In this document: positions 1 to 11,134 of the stretch, piece by piece
Layout of the letters: each line of letters opens with the position of its first letter
Position numbering within the stretch: position 1 is the stretch's first letter
DNA from: Phaseolus vulgaris
Lineage: Eukaryota > Streptophyta > Magnoliopsida > Fabales > Fabaceae
DNA: 64,000 nucleotides
Assembly (NCBI RefSeq): GCF_000499845.2
Contig: NC_023756.2
Span: 9,841,344 to 9,905,343 of the forward strand
Reading direction: 5' to 3'
Translations under genes and position numbers: made by a program
The notes under the pieces: generated by a model
Database searches by the model: none
Seen by the model: only the letters and a program-made list of their open reading frames with translations
Told to the model about the DNA's origin: nothing

Positions 1-232
1 CTCCATACAAACATGCGCAAGAAGTTTCCAAACTTCACAGCCTCACCTTGTACTTGTGTTGCCAACTCTCTTGTTGGTGAAAGAACCAATGCAGTGGGAC
101 CCATTTTGGAGTTATTACCACAGCGCTTGAAGTGAATAAATGCAAGAATTAAATATCCCATGGTTTTTCCTGAACCTATTTTTGCAGTGGCAACTATATC
201 TCTACTTTGAAGAGCAATGAGCCATGTTGAGT
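1..232 (-). pseudogene. DEAD-box ATP-dependent RNA helicase exon fragment
   Basis: The minus strand reads in one open frame from a splice-acceptor-like CTGCAG (end at 233) to the window edge. It shows the helicase context [10 protein letters not shown], then motif I (Walker A) as AKIGSGKT where the family has AKTGSGKT, then motif Ia as PTRELA. The [15 protein letters not shown] stretch matches plant RH14/RH40/RH46-type WW-domain helicases, which unwind RNA with ATP. The last bases depart from the family: about a dozen nucleotides seem to be missing after EAVKFG, and the frame then reads NFLRMFVW instead of the SSRISC.CLYGG expected there. That and the T-to-I change suggest a decayed exon, but the rest of the gene lies outside the window, so a live gene with unusual sequence is not excluded. 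It lies directly downstream of, and in the same orientation as, the LINE 3' region. Confidence 0.75.
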
Positions 233-571
233 CTGCAGTGGCATCCACACAGAAACATGACAAACAGCCAGGCATTAGACCCTCCAGCACCAGTCCACCT
301 CACTCCTGGCATGAACCACAATCCCTGCAGGTTGTAATAAATCCATTTCCGTAGCACATTTGCCAGAGAACCTATGCCAATGTATTGTTTCCCTGCATCC
401 AACATTTCAACTACTCTGTCAAACCACACGAGCATCCAATGCTTCACATATTCATAATGTGGTCTTAAACACTCATTCCTTCGAATGTAAGCCTGCCCCA
501 AAAACTGCATTCAGCCAGCTCTTCCCCTTCCCCTGATACCTTCACTGCAGAATAAATGTCTTCAACCTTAC

Positions 572-3500
572 TCATTTGCAACTGGTGATGCACACCAGAG
601 GGTTCATCACCCATTCAGCAAAAGAATAGTTGAAATGTTGTGCCTTATTTTTCAGCCATAACCACGATTTGAGTTGGACATTATGAAACACTTCTTCCGC
701 ATCAGCTACTCCTTGATTGAACACCACTAAGTTTCTATGCTCTCATAAGCACTGAACTATGATTGCCCACACTCCTTTCCAAACCTCATTTTGTATATTA
801 CTGCTCTGTATCAGGTGAAAACTCACAAAGTGGGCCATAATGTCATTATTTTGGACAAACAATAACCCAATCCATCTGAAGCACAAAGCCCATACATGTA
901 GTGCAATATTACATTCCAAAAACAGATGCTGACATGATTCCTCCTTTGTCTGACACAACAGACACACTAGTGTGTTTAACACAACTCCTCTCCTGCCCAA
1001 AGACGCCCTAGTTGGCATTTTGCCCAACAAAACCCTCCATGTTGTGATTAACACGTTAGGGAACGCCTTAGCCTTCCATAAAAGCTAGAAGGCATCATAG
1101 TGTGGTCCTCTATCAAGTTTATCAAGGCACTCATAAGCATAACTCACATTATAACATCCAGATTCATCACATGTCCAAACCTGTATATACCTTTACATCC
1201 TTAATGATGATGGCTCTAGACAAGTGCATACCGAGCTCCTCTTCCATCGGGACTTCCCACTCAAATCTTGCACACCTCCACCTTAAACACCACCTCCAAC
1301 TCGCGTCATCCCACATACCTACCTCCTCCACCTTCTGACCTTGGTTCAACGACACAGAATACAGTATAGGAAACAAAGTCTTTAAGTTAACATTTCCAAT
1401 CCATACATCCTCCCAAAACCTTGCTTTATCACCACTTCCTACTTTCCACCCCACAGCTTCTTGAAACCACCCATCTCCATCGCCCTCCCCACAAACCTTC
1501 CCAAGGTCTTTCCACCACCAGGATTGTAGTCTCATAGGTGTATGGTTACCACCATGTTTCAGATCATACTTAGAGTCCAGGCATTCTTTCCATTTCCCTT
1601 TCTCACTCGAAATACAACGCCATCTCCACTTGGCTAGAAGTGCTACATTAAAATTTCGAATGTCTTTTATTCCTAGACCGCCTTCCTCCCTCGGTTTACA
1701 TATGATTTTCCAGTTTACCCATGATATCGGTCTCTTCTCCTTGCCCCACCCCCATAGGAACCTCCTTTGGATACTGATGATACTTTTGCACACCGAGTTC
1801 GGTGCTTTGAAAAGAGACAGGTAGTAGAGCGGGAGAGCAGAGAACAGATTTTATTAAGCATATTCTTCCAGCCATAGACAAGAATCGCCCTTTCCATACA
1901 CTAAGCCTCGATTTTAGCTTGTTCAGAACCGGCTCCCAAAACTTCATCTTCCTTGGATTTCCCCCCACTTCTAATCCCAGGTACGTAAACAGGGTTCCCA
2001 TTTGTGCACAATTCAAAGTCTTTGCGTAGCACTCCAAATCTCTTTGGAGAACATTGATACCCGCTATCTTCGACTTGTGGAAATTGATCTTCAGGCCAAA
2101 TGCCAGTTCAAAACCCCTAAGGATAGCCTTGAGAGTGACTACATTGGCAAAAGAATTCTCACAGAGAAACAAGGTGTCATCTGCAAACTGGAGAAGACTC
2201 AATTCAATCTCCTTTCTTCCGATCTTAAGGCCCCTGAATAATTCAGCCTTCACAGCTTGCCTTACTAGCCCTGCCATGCCTTCAGCAACCACTAGAAAGA
2301 GAAATGGAGCTAAAGGGTCACCCTGCGTTAGCCCCCTTGACGGTTTAAATTCTTCCGTGGGACTCCCATTTACGAGTACTGACACCGTGGCACTTTCCAA
2401 ACACCCCTGAATCCACATAATCCACCTCTTATGAAACCCCAACTTTTGTAACATATCATAAAGGAACTCCCATCTTACTGAATCATACGCTTTTTCAAAG
2501 TCAACTTTTAAACATAGACCGCTCCTCCCACCCCTCTTTAGATCCTCCACCATTTCATTGGCCAGGAGTACACTATCAAGAATTCCTCTATTCTTTAAGA
2601 AAGCCGATTGGCTTTCATCAATAACAGTCGGTAGCACTTTCTTAATCCTTTCCGCCAGCACCTTTGCTATAATCTTATACACAGCACCCACCAGGGATAT
2701 TGGCCTATACTGCTCAAGAGTGGACGGATCCCTTACTTTAGGAATCAAAGCTATGAATGAGGCGTTACAGCCCTTTGGTATCCAACCATTCTCATGAAAA
2801 AGACACACCGCTGCCACAATGTCTTCTTTAATGAAATCCCAACTCTCCTTAATGAAATTAAAATTGAACCCATCAGGACCTGGGCTCTTTGTGCCTTCGC
2901 ACTGCCACACTGCATTCCTTATTTCTTCCTCAGTAAAACCAGCTATCAAACTCACATTGTCTTCCTCTGAGAGGGATTTAAACTCAACCCCATCTAATCG
3001 TACTCCAAAATCTTTTGTCGCTTTGAACCTCTGCTCAAAGATCTTCTTCGCTTCCAAACGGACTATACTAGGTTCCTCACACCATTGACCCCCTACCTCC
3101 ACACCTATTACTTGATTTCTAAGACGTCTCCACCTCAAAGTCGAGTGGTAGAACTTAGTGCATGAATCCCCATACCTAAGCCAGTTTACTCTAGCTTTTT
3201 GGCACATAATAGAATCCAGCTTCTTATCAATATCCCTCAGACAACCAATCAACTCACACCTCTTGGCCCTATCACTTTCCGTAAGGTTACTGAGACAATC
3301 TTGGTTATCAAAATCCGCAATTGCCTGTAAAATCTCTCTCTTCTTAGAATGAATGTTACCAAAGACATCCATATTCCATGCTTTTAGATCTCCCTTCATC
3401 CGCTTCAACTTCTCTTTACACTTAACGAATTCACACCCCTGGACATTGTAAGAGGACCATTTTTCCTTCAGCATATCACTAAAACCTTTTTCCAACAACC

Positions 3501-4251
3501 AGGCATCGATTGTTCGAAAAGGCTTAGGCCCCCAATCTTTAGCCATAGATTTGACCACAATAGCACAATGGTCAGATACTTCCCTTCGTTGTACATACTG
3601 TTTGCACATAGGCCATTGATCCAACCACTCCTCCGTAACAAGCACCCTATCCAGTCTACTTTTCGCCGAGCCATTAGATTTGAACCATGTGAATTTTTTA
3701 CCCACAATAGGTACATCAAGCAGCAAATTTGTATCAATGAACCTATTAAACCCGTCCATCTCACTTGTTTGGTCAACCCTAACCTTACTTCCTTTCTTTT
3801 CACCTCGGTTTCTAATGACATTAAAATCACCACACATACACCATACCATATCATGTGAAGACGCTTTAATATTAGACAACTCCTCCCATAGTATCCTCTT
3901 ATCACTCAAATTACATGTAGCATAAACATTTACCACTACACATCTTATGTTGGTTTTTGAATAATTTCCAAACACAACAATGAACCCCTTCCCCATGATA
4001 TGACTATCGTAACTGAAGGCCTCTTTATGCCACATTGACAGGATGCTACCACTTCCGTTATCACCTTCAAAATGTAACCACCCAATATTGTTATCCCCCC
4101 ACAAGGAAAAGCAATTAGCATCAGAAAACTCCTTCGATTTAGTTTCTTGAATACAGACGAATTTTGCTCCTTCACTCCCTATGATACGTCTCAAATATCT
4201 TGTTTTGATATTCCCCTCCATACCTCTAATATTGAAATTCACAATAATCAT
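572..4251 (-). pseudogene. LINE ORF2: endonuclease-reverse transcriptase-zf-RVT, inactivated
   Basis: ORF2 of the LINE. The endonuclease spans about residues 1-230: NIRG near the start, IQETK, CGDFNVI, SRLDR, VSDHCAI. The RT domain follows at about 460-740: KSPGPDG, KVDFEKAYD (motif A), RGLTQGDP (motif B) and QFADD (motif C, catalytic Asp pair). The first frame runs 4251 to 1696, but homology jumps frame near 1800, continuing as RRFLWGWGKEKRPISW in 1793-1167. A stop lies near 1090 (DAF-stop-LLWKAKAFP). The zf-RVT finger is at 743-1054 (CLLC, CQHLFLEC). Another stop near 747 replaces the Trp of CLWEHRN seen in the copy at 52 kb. The frame ends at 572-574. It would nick target DNA and copy LINE RNA if intact; as seen it cannot make the full protein. 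Confidence 0.9.
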
Positions 4252-4253
4252 TA
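4249..4253 (-). promoter_or_regulatory. TAATG stop-start overlap between LINE ORF1 and ORF2
   Basis: On the minus strand the ORF1 stop TAA and the ORF2 ATG share one base (TAATG). This is compatible with ORF2 translation by termination-reinitiation, as known for some two-ORF retroelements. The arrangement is visible in the sequence; the mechanism is inference. Confidence 0.6.
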
Positions 4254-5984
4254 ATCACCTTTTTCGTCACCCTTCTTATCGCATTTCACCACATCTTCAT
4301 CCCTTGCTTCCATTCTGACATATTCATTTATGACTTCATCTTCATCTCCTCGGCATGCTATCCCAAAACGCTTTCCAGAGTCCCACAGATTGGTAGGATC
4401 ATCTGCAGCATGATAGGAACACCAGCGGGAGTTGCAAAAATTGATGTCCTTATCAGAAATTGAGTCCATAGATACACCATCCCCGCGAACCAAGGTTGCA
4501 TTAGCCTTCCGAAGTCTCACACTAATCCTTGCTGACCGTCTCGGGTTGGATGACGAATCCCCTAACTCAGACAAAACTTTTTTCTTTCTCCTTCGTAAAG
4601 GTGAATTAGACATACTTCTCGCCTTTAGTCCCCCCTCTCCTAAAAGTTTTGTAGCGGATGCACGTAACCATGCCACTCCTATTAAGTAGTGTAACCCTCG
4701 CATATTTTTCGCAGTGTAACCCCTAATAAGTAGTTTTGTCGTTAGCGGCTTTGTCGTTTGCGAACATTGTTCATCTTCTTCCTTTGCCTCCCGTCCTTCT
4801 TTCGCCCCATTTGACCAGTAGTCCTCCCCCTCCCACAGCCGGTACTCCTCCAAACCATTATTGGCTATAAAATCTGTTTCTTCTACATAGGTTTCCGAAG
4901 GGGAAACGTTGTCGGATGATTCTGAGGGAACACTTTTAATCTTATAACTATCTTCACTACACAGTGGTGCCTCCTCCTCAATAAAAATATTGCATAACTG
5001 TTTATTGATTTGCACACATTTCGCTAATCTCGCACTATCAACTTTCAAAATGCGAACTTGGAGTCGTGCATATGCCAACATCTCCCATGATTCAGTCGCC
5101 TTGTTAATGTATATAAGCGAAGCCGATGGAGTCACAATTCCGAAGCAGTCCCTATTCCAATAAGGCAGAGGTAGACCATAACATCTTACCCACACAAGTT
5201 TGTGACTCGATCCACTAGATACAGTCCAAGGCATTATGCTAGCAAAAACATTCACCATTTAGTTTAACAATCTCCTCCATACTCTCCCCTTCTCTCGGAG
5301 TAAGCATTATAAGGTTGTCCCCCATGGCCCTCAATCTGAGCATACCCATTCCCCCTTTCACTATTTCCTCCCCCAGTCTGTCAAGATCCATAGCGTCTCT
5401 AAGCTTCCCAATAACACTTCTTTCCTTCCACAGAAAAACAGAGAAATGGGTTGTGATGCTCGGGCCCTTCCATTGTTCCGAGTGTTCTCCCATAACAGCT
5501 TCAGCGTAGGACCTTCGCCCCTTCTTCTCCACCCAAATCTCCTGACTACTCTGTTTTCCGCTAAGCTCAGCTACGATCTGATATCGCTTCCTATGTTCCG
5601 TTTGTTTCTCTGCGTTAGTAACCCTTGAGACCTTCGTGTCCAATCTGCGTGATTCGGAATGAGTTCTCTTATATTTTGGAATGTTAACATAGAGCTTCCT
5701 ACTCCCTATGTACACCTGATCCAACTCTTTCTTCAACCGCCCTGCATTTCTAACGCCGAAGAAACTCACGAACCCAAACCTCCTTTGTTGAGTCTTCGTG
5801 AGATAAAAACCTCTTTCACTCTGGCCCATTTCTGGAAGATCTTCAGCATATCGATTTCTCCAAACCCGCTTGGGAAATTCGAGAAGAAGAAAGTTGTGTA
5901 ATCTTGTGCAATATCGTTTCCTCCATGGTAGTTCAGGCGTCCTCTATCCGTACGTCCTCTCATATAATCCGTGCGTCCTCTCAT
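4251..5984 (-). pseudogene. LINE ORF1: RRM and gag-like RNA-binding protein, frameshifted
   Basis: ORF1 of the LINE, broken into three frames. The first piece (5984-5766) has the RRM RNP2 strand TTFFFSNFPSGF and ends VKEVFISRRLNK. After a 1-nt frameshift near 5790 the second piece (to 5239) resumes with RNP1 RRFGFVSFFGV, then a charged linker. A second frameshift near 5250 leads to the third piece (5258-4251), which starts with the LINE-gag core KLVWVRCYGLPLPYWN and ends in an acidic, basic and Ser-rich tail. Such proteins package LINE RNA. The N-terminus contains a short tandem repeat (MRGRTDY, MRGRTDR), so the true start is uncertain. The stop codon overlaps the ORF2 start by one base. Confidence 0.8.
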
Positions 5985-6010
5985 ACCAATTTTCTGCAGT
6001 TTTGTGTCCT

Positions 6011-6579
6011 CTCATTTTTTAAAATCCTTTACTAAAATCAAGACTTTAAAACAAACAAATATGTTTCTTATTCTAGGAAAAATACATGATTCATACCCTT
6101 TCATACATAAACCTATAATACAATTATTGAACCATTAATATATATTTTTTTTAAATTTATTTTTACTTAGCTTAGCATTTTATTTATTATTATTATATTT
6201 CTTTATCAAATCAAAAATATTCACAAGACCTCCAAATAAAATTGTTTAACCCCAAAATTTAAACATTCTCAAATTTTTAGGAACATACTATGTGGGTTTC
6301 AGATTTTATAGGTAATCTCCATACCTAAACTTAAGGATAAAGTTGCTTTGAGACCCTTTATAGTAAAAATAACATCTTCTTCACAACTCTTTATATATAT
6401 TCAAGTTAAAAAAATTAAGTAAATATAATTAAAATATTAATTTATTAAGATGTTAATTGAATGTTTTAGTGTCTTAAACCTGAACACCCACCTCAATATG
6501 CAGTGTATCTATCCTAGTTGTGTTGTGTAGTGTTGCCTACTTCAATTTTCATGGAGTGTCTAATAGTGATAACTATCAG
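6011..6579. other. Intergenic, AT-rich, nothing recognised
   Basis: No coding signal, repeat ends or RNA gene recognised between the LINE 5' end and the UPRT fragment. Confidence 0.5.
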
Positions 6580-6899
6580 GAAACTCTGCAGTCAAAGCTA
6601 TCTCTTTACTTCTGAAGAAAGGTGTACCAGAATCTAATATCATATTTCTAAACTTAGTAGCAGTAAGTCACTCTGGTTTTTTACTTCCTTGTCTTTACCC
6701 TTTTGTTCATGCATTTTCCTTGCATTGTTATTAACAAAATTGCATCATGCAGGCACCACAAGGAATAAATGCAGTCTGTGAGAGATTTCCACTGTTAAAA
6801 CTTGTGACATCAGAGATTGATGATTCACTGAATGAGAATTCTCATGTGATCCCTGGCTTAGGGGAGTTTGATGATCGTTACTTTGCCACTGATGATTAG
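6580..6899 (+). pseudogene. Uridine kinase-like / uracil phosphoribosyltransferase, last two exons only
   Basis: Two exons with a GT-AG intron are seen: 6580-6662 (acceptor CAG at 6577-6579, donor GTAAGT at 6663) and 6753-6899 (acceptor GCAG, stop TAG). Spliced, they encode about 75 residues matching the C-terminal UPRT domain of plant uridine kinase-like (UKL) proteins: GNSAVKAISLLLKKGVPES, IIFLNL, APQGIN, FPLLKLVTSEID, VIPGLGEF, RYFATDD. The family usually has EFGDRYFGTDD; here two glycines are changed (EFDDRYFATDD). The full protein (about 450-480 residues) salvages uridine and uracil to UMP. The upstream kinase part and the start of the PRPP-binding loop (DPVLAT) are absent from the bases before 6580. 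It is therefore a gene fragment that kept its intron, so it was moved as DNA, not through mRNA. Confidence 0.85.
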
Positions 6900-7985
6900 C
6901 ACAACAAGCAAATCCAAGATCCTTTCAATTTCATAATGTAGCTATCACTTGATAGAATCTATATGCATGAACATCTAGAACTATGAATAAAACTAAGAAA
7001 ATATAACTTGCTCATACATTTTAAAACATGAACACAAAATGTTATATTTTAGTACTAATTAATGAAATTGATAAACTTCTTTTGTATCAATGGCAAATTG
7101 TATTCAGAGTTGTATAAGGTCATGGAAGTAAGTTCTATAAAATGGTAAAATTATATAGCCCAACACTTCTAAGTTAATTAATATAAAGAGGCCACTAATA
7201 CTACACTTTTCTATTCTTGATGGAATACTTATGTCTTATTTATAATTACTATTAGTTGTATAAAGAATGAATGAGATTAGCAGTATTTAAGAAAGAAAAA
7301 CCTTAAATCCATTCTTATAAGGTATTAGAGTAAAAGTAGTGTCTTAGTCTCAGTATATGAAATGTCAGTGTAACATGCATTTTAACCATAGTTTGAGTCA
7401 TTATCGTAAAAATGACATAGTGCATAATTTTGTAAAGGTATATAATTTTTTTAAAATCCTCACTAAAATTCAAACAATTTAAAAACAATGACAATTTTTT
7501 TTAGACCTGTCATCATTGCCTTTTTTTTTCTACATCAAAATATTGAAATTTGTGCGTGCTTATAATTTATATCTTTGTTTTCATTTCTTTTTGTCTCCTA
7601 TCACTGGAATTTTGAAGCTTGTTACTATCTTCATCCATCAATTGTCGTGTCCTCCCTTCGTCACTATTTGCATTGCCTCTACTCATGTTTCATGTCATAA
7701 TCCTTGATCTAGCCCCTGCCAAAACACTTGCAACCCTCGTTGTGTCTGTTGTATTACCTACTACCACTTTCGTTGTCACCACGCTTTGTTCATATGATTA
7801 GTTGCCTCTATTGTCTGTGTTTCATGATGACGATTTTACATCAGCATGCCATTATTAAAAGAAGTTACCACGATGGTTGGATCTAAAATTATCATTGTAA
7901 CCTCTTTTAACAATAACAAGTCTAACCATCATTGAATGATATAACTTTTAATAAAACTCTCTTTTAATTGTTGTTAAAAATCACA
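6900..7985. other. Intergenic, nothing recognised
   Basis: AT-rich sequence. A pyrimidine-rich stretch at 7516-7801 is open in two frames, but those frames show no known domain. Confidence 0.45.
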
Positions 7986-8250
7986 CTCTTATGGTGTGTT
8001 TGGATTAGGGAGGGGATGTGTGAGAATTAGAGGGAGTGGATTTTGAGTGATTTGAAATGAACATGTGAATAAAGTGATGTTGTTTGGATTAAGGTATGTA
8101 GAGTGAATTTGTGAGGAGAGTTTATTGAAGTTTGTGATTAATATGATGGTTGTGAAGGAATTTTTAATTTTTTTAAAAGGTTTAAAATGTAAGTTTACAA
8201 ATTTACCCTTCTCTTTAGAAATATTTAAATAAAGGGTTAACATTAGTTTT

Positions 8251-8400
8251 ATGGTTAGGGTTAGGGTTTGGGTCACTGTTAAAGGGTATGGATAGGGTTA
8301 TGGGCTTGGTTAGGGTTAAGGTTACTTTTTAGGTAAGAGATATGGTTATGGTTAGAGCCAATGTTTAGGCTAGATATTAAGATTAGAGTTAGGGTTAGCT
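8251..8400 (+). repeat. Degenerate interstitial telomere-like repeats
   Basis: About 150 bp rich in GGTTAGGGTTAGGG and GGTTAGGGTT variants (also GGTTATGG, GGTTAAGG). Plant telomeres are usually TTTAGGG; here most units are TTAGGG-like and spacing is irregular, so this is a decayed interstitial tract or a by-chance G-rich low-complexity region. Confidence 0.45.
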
Positions 8401-8714
8401 TTTGGAATTGAACTACATTTAGCTTAAGCATCAGGGTTTGGTGTTACACTCAACTTTCATATTTTAAATATAAATATAAATGAACAATATATTTATTAAA
8501 ACCAATTCTATAACACAAATCAATTAAATACACAATCACATTGTTAAACACATATATTAACTTACACAAAATCAAAATTTCCAATTCATTGAACACCAAT
8601 TTTGACATGCATACCACTGAAATAAAATAAAAAAATTCTACATCATCATTTTTTACATGCTTAACTCATAGATAATTTATCATGAAAACACAATTGGAAA
8701 CAAAAGAGCACGAA

Positions 8715-8910
8715 GATAATCGATTAAGGTTCTGTGATAATCGATTATCTCTTTTTTTCAGCCATAATCGATTATGTCTTATGATGTTTACAATGGATAA
8801 TCGATTATGCTTTATTTTTCAGCCATAATCGATTATGTGTGATGATGTTTCAAGGAATAATTGATTATGTAAAAAAAAACGTAGTATTGATTATCTTAAA
8901 CAAGTAATCG
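8715..8910. repeat. Cluster of AATCGATTA palindromic motifs
   Basis: About seven copies of ATAATCGATTAT or one-base variants within 200 bp, twice followed or preceded by a shared TTTTTCAGCC phrase, giving a loose tandem unit of about 60 bp. Each motif is a 12-bp palindrome. The motif is common in legume repeats. Confidence 0.6.
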
Positions 8911-9125
8911 AGTTTTCTCTGCAAAAAACACTATGACCATGCAACCATGCAAAGATCAAAGTTGGGCAAGCGAAAATGCACAACTGCCTACATGGCTTTC
9001 AACTACTTTCTCTACATGTGAGGGAGGGAGTGATTTCAGTGTCTCAGCACCTTTTCTTGCCTCTTTTTCCACGTAGATTAGTTGATCCAACCTCAATGCA
9101 TTCTTACTTTTCTGTTTTGGCACAC

Positions 9126-9990
9126 ACTAGTACAAAAAATATCCCAACGACGACCAACGACATTTGACACAAAATCATCGTGAAAAAAAGGTGGTGACAA
9201 TTTTCAAATTAAATGAACCTTATGCCATCAACGACGGTTTGTAAAAGAACCATTCTAAAAAAGTCAAAAAAGTATGAAACCACGACGATGACTAAGAACC
9301 GTCGTTAAAAATATTTTTGTAATTAATTGAATATTTTTAACGACAGGTATGACGTCAATCATCATTAGAAGATACCACAACGATTAGACTCATAAGCACT
9401 AAAGTATGTTAGAACAACATTACAAAGTATTTTGTAACCATGTATAACACTTTATGTTAGATGACTGATTAGAACGACATTAAATTGATTGTTGAACTTT
9501 TTGAAATACAATTTGTAGTTTAAGTTATGATGTTTTGTTGAGTTTTTTATATTTAAGTTATGATATTTTACAACACATGGATTTTTTTTTACATATTCAA
9601 AATCTGAAAATAACAATATATAACCATAATTTAAAAAAATTTAAAAAACGACAACAATTCAACAAAAATATTCAATATAAACTTAAATTAATGAGAAACA
9701 ATGCATTAACCATCCTTAAAATCACTAGAAAAAAATAACCTTCTTTTAACGACAATTGACAATTTGAACTGTCGTTAAAAATAGCGTAAAGGGATTTTGT
9801 TCTTAATTTTGTTTTTTCACAACAACTTTGTATAATAACCATTGTTAACTCATCATTTATCGACGATAATAATGATCGACATTAAAATCGACTTACTTTT
9901 ACCAGAATAAAATCATCTTTAAATATTATTTTTAAGTGTCATTAAAATTTATATATGCAATAGTCACAACGTTTCATTAAAAGCAAACAC
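9126..9990. mobile_element. CACTA-like element end with GTCGTTAA subterminal repeats
   Basis: CACTAGTACAAAAAATATCCC at about 9126 matches the usual CACTA terminal inverted repeat pattern. Behind it lie many direct and inverted copies of AACGAC/GTCGTT (for example near 9220-9370 and 9748-9780), typical of subterminal transposase-binding repeats. No opposite end (TTTGTACTAGTG) was found and there is no coding sequence, so this is a non-autonomous or truncated copy. Confidence 0.45.
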
Positions 9991-10427
9991 ATGGCACAAG
10001 GTTAGTGTCAAATCTTCCCTATATTGTTCCTAACCCAACTTTAAAACAAGCTAATAACATTTAATATTTGATTTGTTTTAACCATAAATCTACCCTGGAA
10101 TAGTTAGAAAAGAATTGTAATGAATCCGTAAAAAGAAATGTAAAAATTAAGAAAATTTCAGTTCACAATAAGAAATATTATTTAATTTTTTCTTAGAAAA
10201 TAACATAAATTATTTATAATTTTATTTTCCATTCTATATTTTTATTAAAAAATTATTATGTATTTTTGAAACATAAATCTTAATATTATTATATACTAGA
10301 TTTAATTTTTTTTATGTATACTTTGATTGTTAAAGTTATAAAAAAAAAGTATGTGTTATTTTTAACATTTATGATTATTAATTTATAATGGTGTATGTTT
10401 TAATATTAATTTGATAGTATATAATAT

Positions 10428-10876
10428 AACTAAAAAAAATCATTAAATAACAACAAAATTTAGAAAAAAAATAATTAGTCATTATATTAACTAAATTATA
10501 TACTATTTTAGAGACTTAAAAAATTAATGGTATCTAAAATGGTTTATATTATTAATAAAACCTTCTAAAATAGTTTCTAAATTGATATATCTAAATTAGG
10601 TACCACGGGTTTAGCTACTAATATTTTAGATTCTAAATTAGTTTCTAAAAGACTAATAGAGACTAGTTTAGAATATAAGTAATTAGTAGATAAAATCTTA
10701 GTAGGTAATGGTTAGATACCAATTTAGAGACTACTTTATAAATTTTTATTAATAATAAAAATTACTTTAGATACCAATATTTTTTTTAGTTTATAAAATA
10801 GTCTCTAATTCAATCAATATAGTAACTAATTACTTATTTTGGTATCTAAAATTAATTTTTATTTTACATTGTAGTG
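10428..10876. mobile_element. CACTA-type MITE, copy A (degenerate)
   Basis: About 449 bp, related to the elements at 36270-36649 and 42754-43193. The left end ACTAAAAAAAATCATTAAATA is a mutated form of CACTACAAGAAAATCATTAA; the right end is TGTAGTG. The interior has the same mirrored phrases (GGTATCTAAA, TAGTTTCTAAATTGGTA and reverse complements), so the whole element is largely self-complementary. No clear target duplication. Confidence 0.6.
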
Positions 10877-11134
10877 GAAGTTGATTATTGCATAATTATT
10901 TTAAACTTTTGACATTTTCTTATTCTGAAACTCAATTTAAAAGTAAAAGATATTGTCAATCCCTTATATTAAATTTATCTCGCTCCTTCAAATATAAAAT
11001 TAATCTTTTTAGTTTTTAAATTTTGAAAGTTTATTTTAAACTGTCTGTAAATATTATTAAAATAATAATAAACTATTAATATAATATTTTCCAATAAAAA
11101 TACAATATATAAATAAAATGAAATTATTAATTAT

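Larger units (their letters stand above)
233..6010 (-). mobile_element. L1-type LINE (non-LTR retrotransposon), near full length, degraded
   Basis: This is a two-ORF LINE on the minus strand. From right to left it has a short 5' leader, ORF1 with an RRM (RNA-binding) domain, ORF2 with an N-terminal AP-type endonuclease, reverse transcriptase and a C-terminal zf-RVT zinc finger, then a GT-rich 3' region. Plant L1-clade LINEs with an RRM in ORF1 are known (BNR-type). Both ORFs are disabled by frameshifts and stops. The 3' end is not clear: no poly(T) is seen on the plus strand between 233 and 572, and the sequence passes straight into a helicase exon. A target duplication therefore could not be defined. 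A related, 5'-truncated copy lies at 52305-54127. Confidence 0.85.
7990..8910. repeat. Unclassified repeat with telomere-like and AATCGATTA blocks
   Basis: Starts near TATGGTGTGTTTGGATTAGGG, a motif repeated as TATGGTGTGTTTGGAATAGGG at 49340. It then holds telomere-like repeats (8251-8400), AT-rich filler, and an AATCGATTA cluster (8715-8910). The same motif followed by a similar cluster at 49.3-50.1 kb suggests one repeat family, but no clear ends were found. Confidence 0.4.

Noticed and set aside
2054..3925. Several plus-strand ORFs over the LINE ORF2 region
   Set aside because: They are antisense shadows of the endonuclease-RT frame.
8251..8400. True chromosome end or new telomere
   Set aside because: Short, degenerate and followed by ordinary interspersed repeats on both sides.
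8715..8910. CRISPR-like array of regular short repeats
   Set aside because: Units are short palindromes with irregular spacing in a plant genome, and spacers are partly repeated; no CRISPR features.
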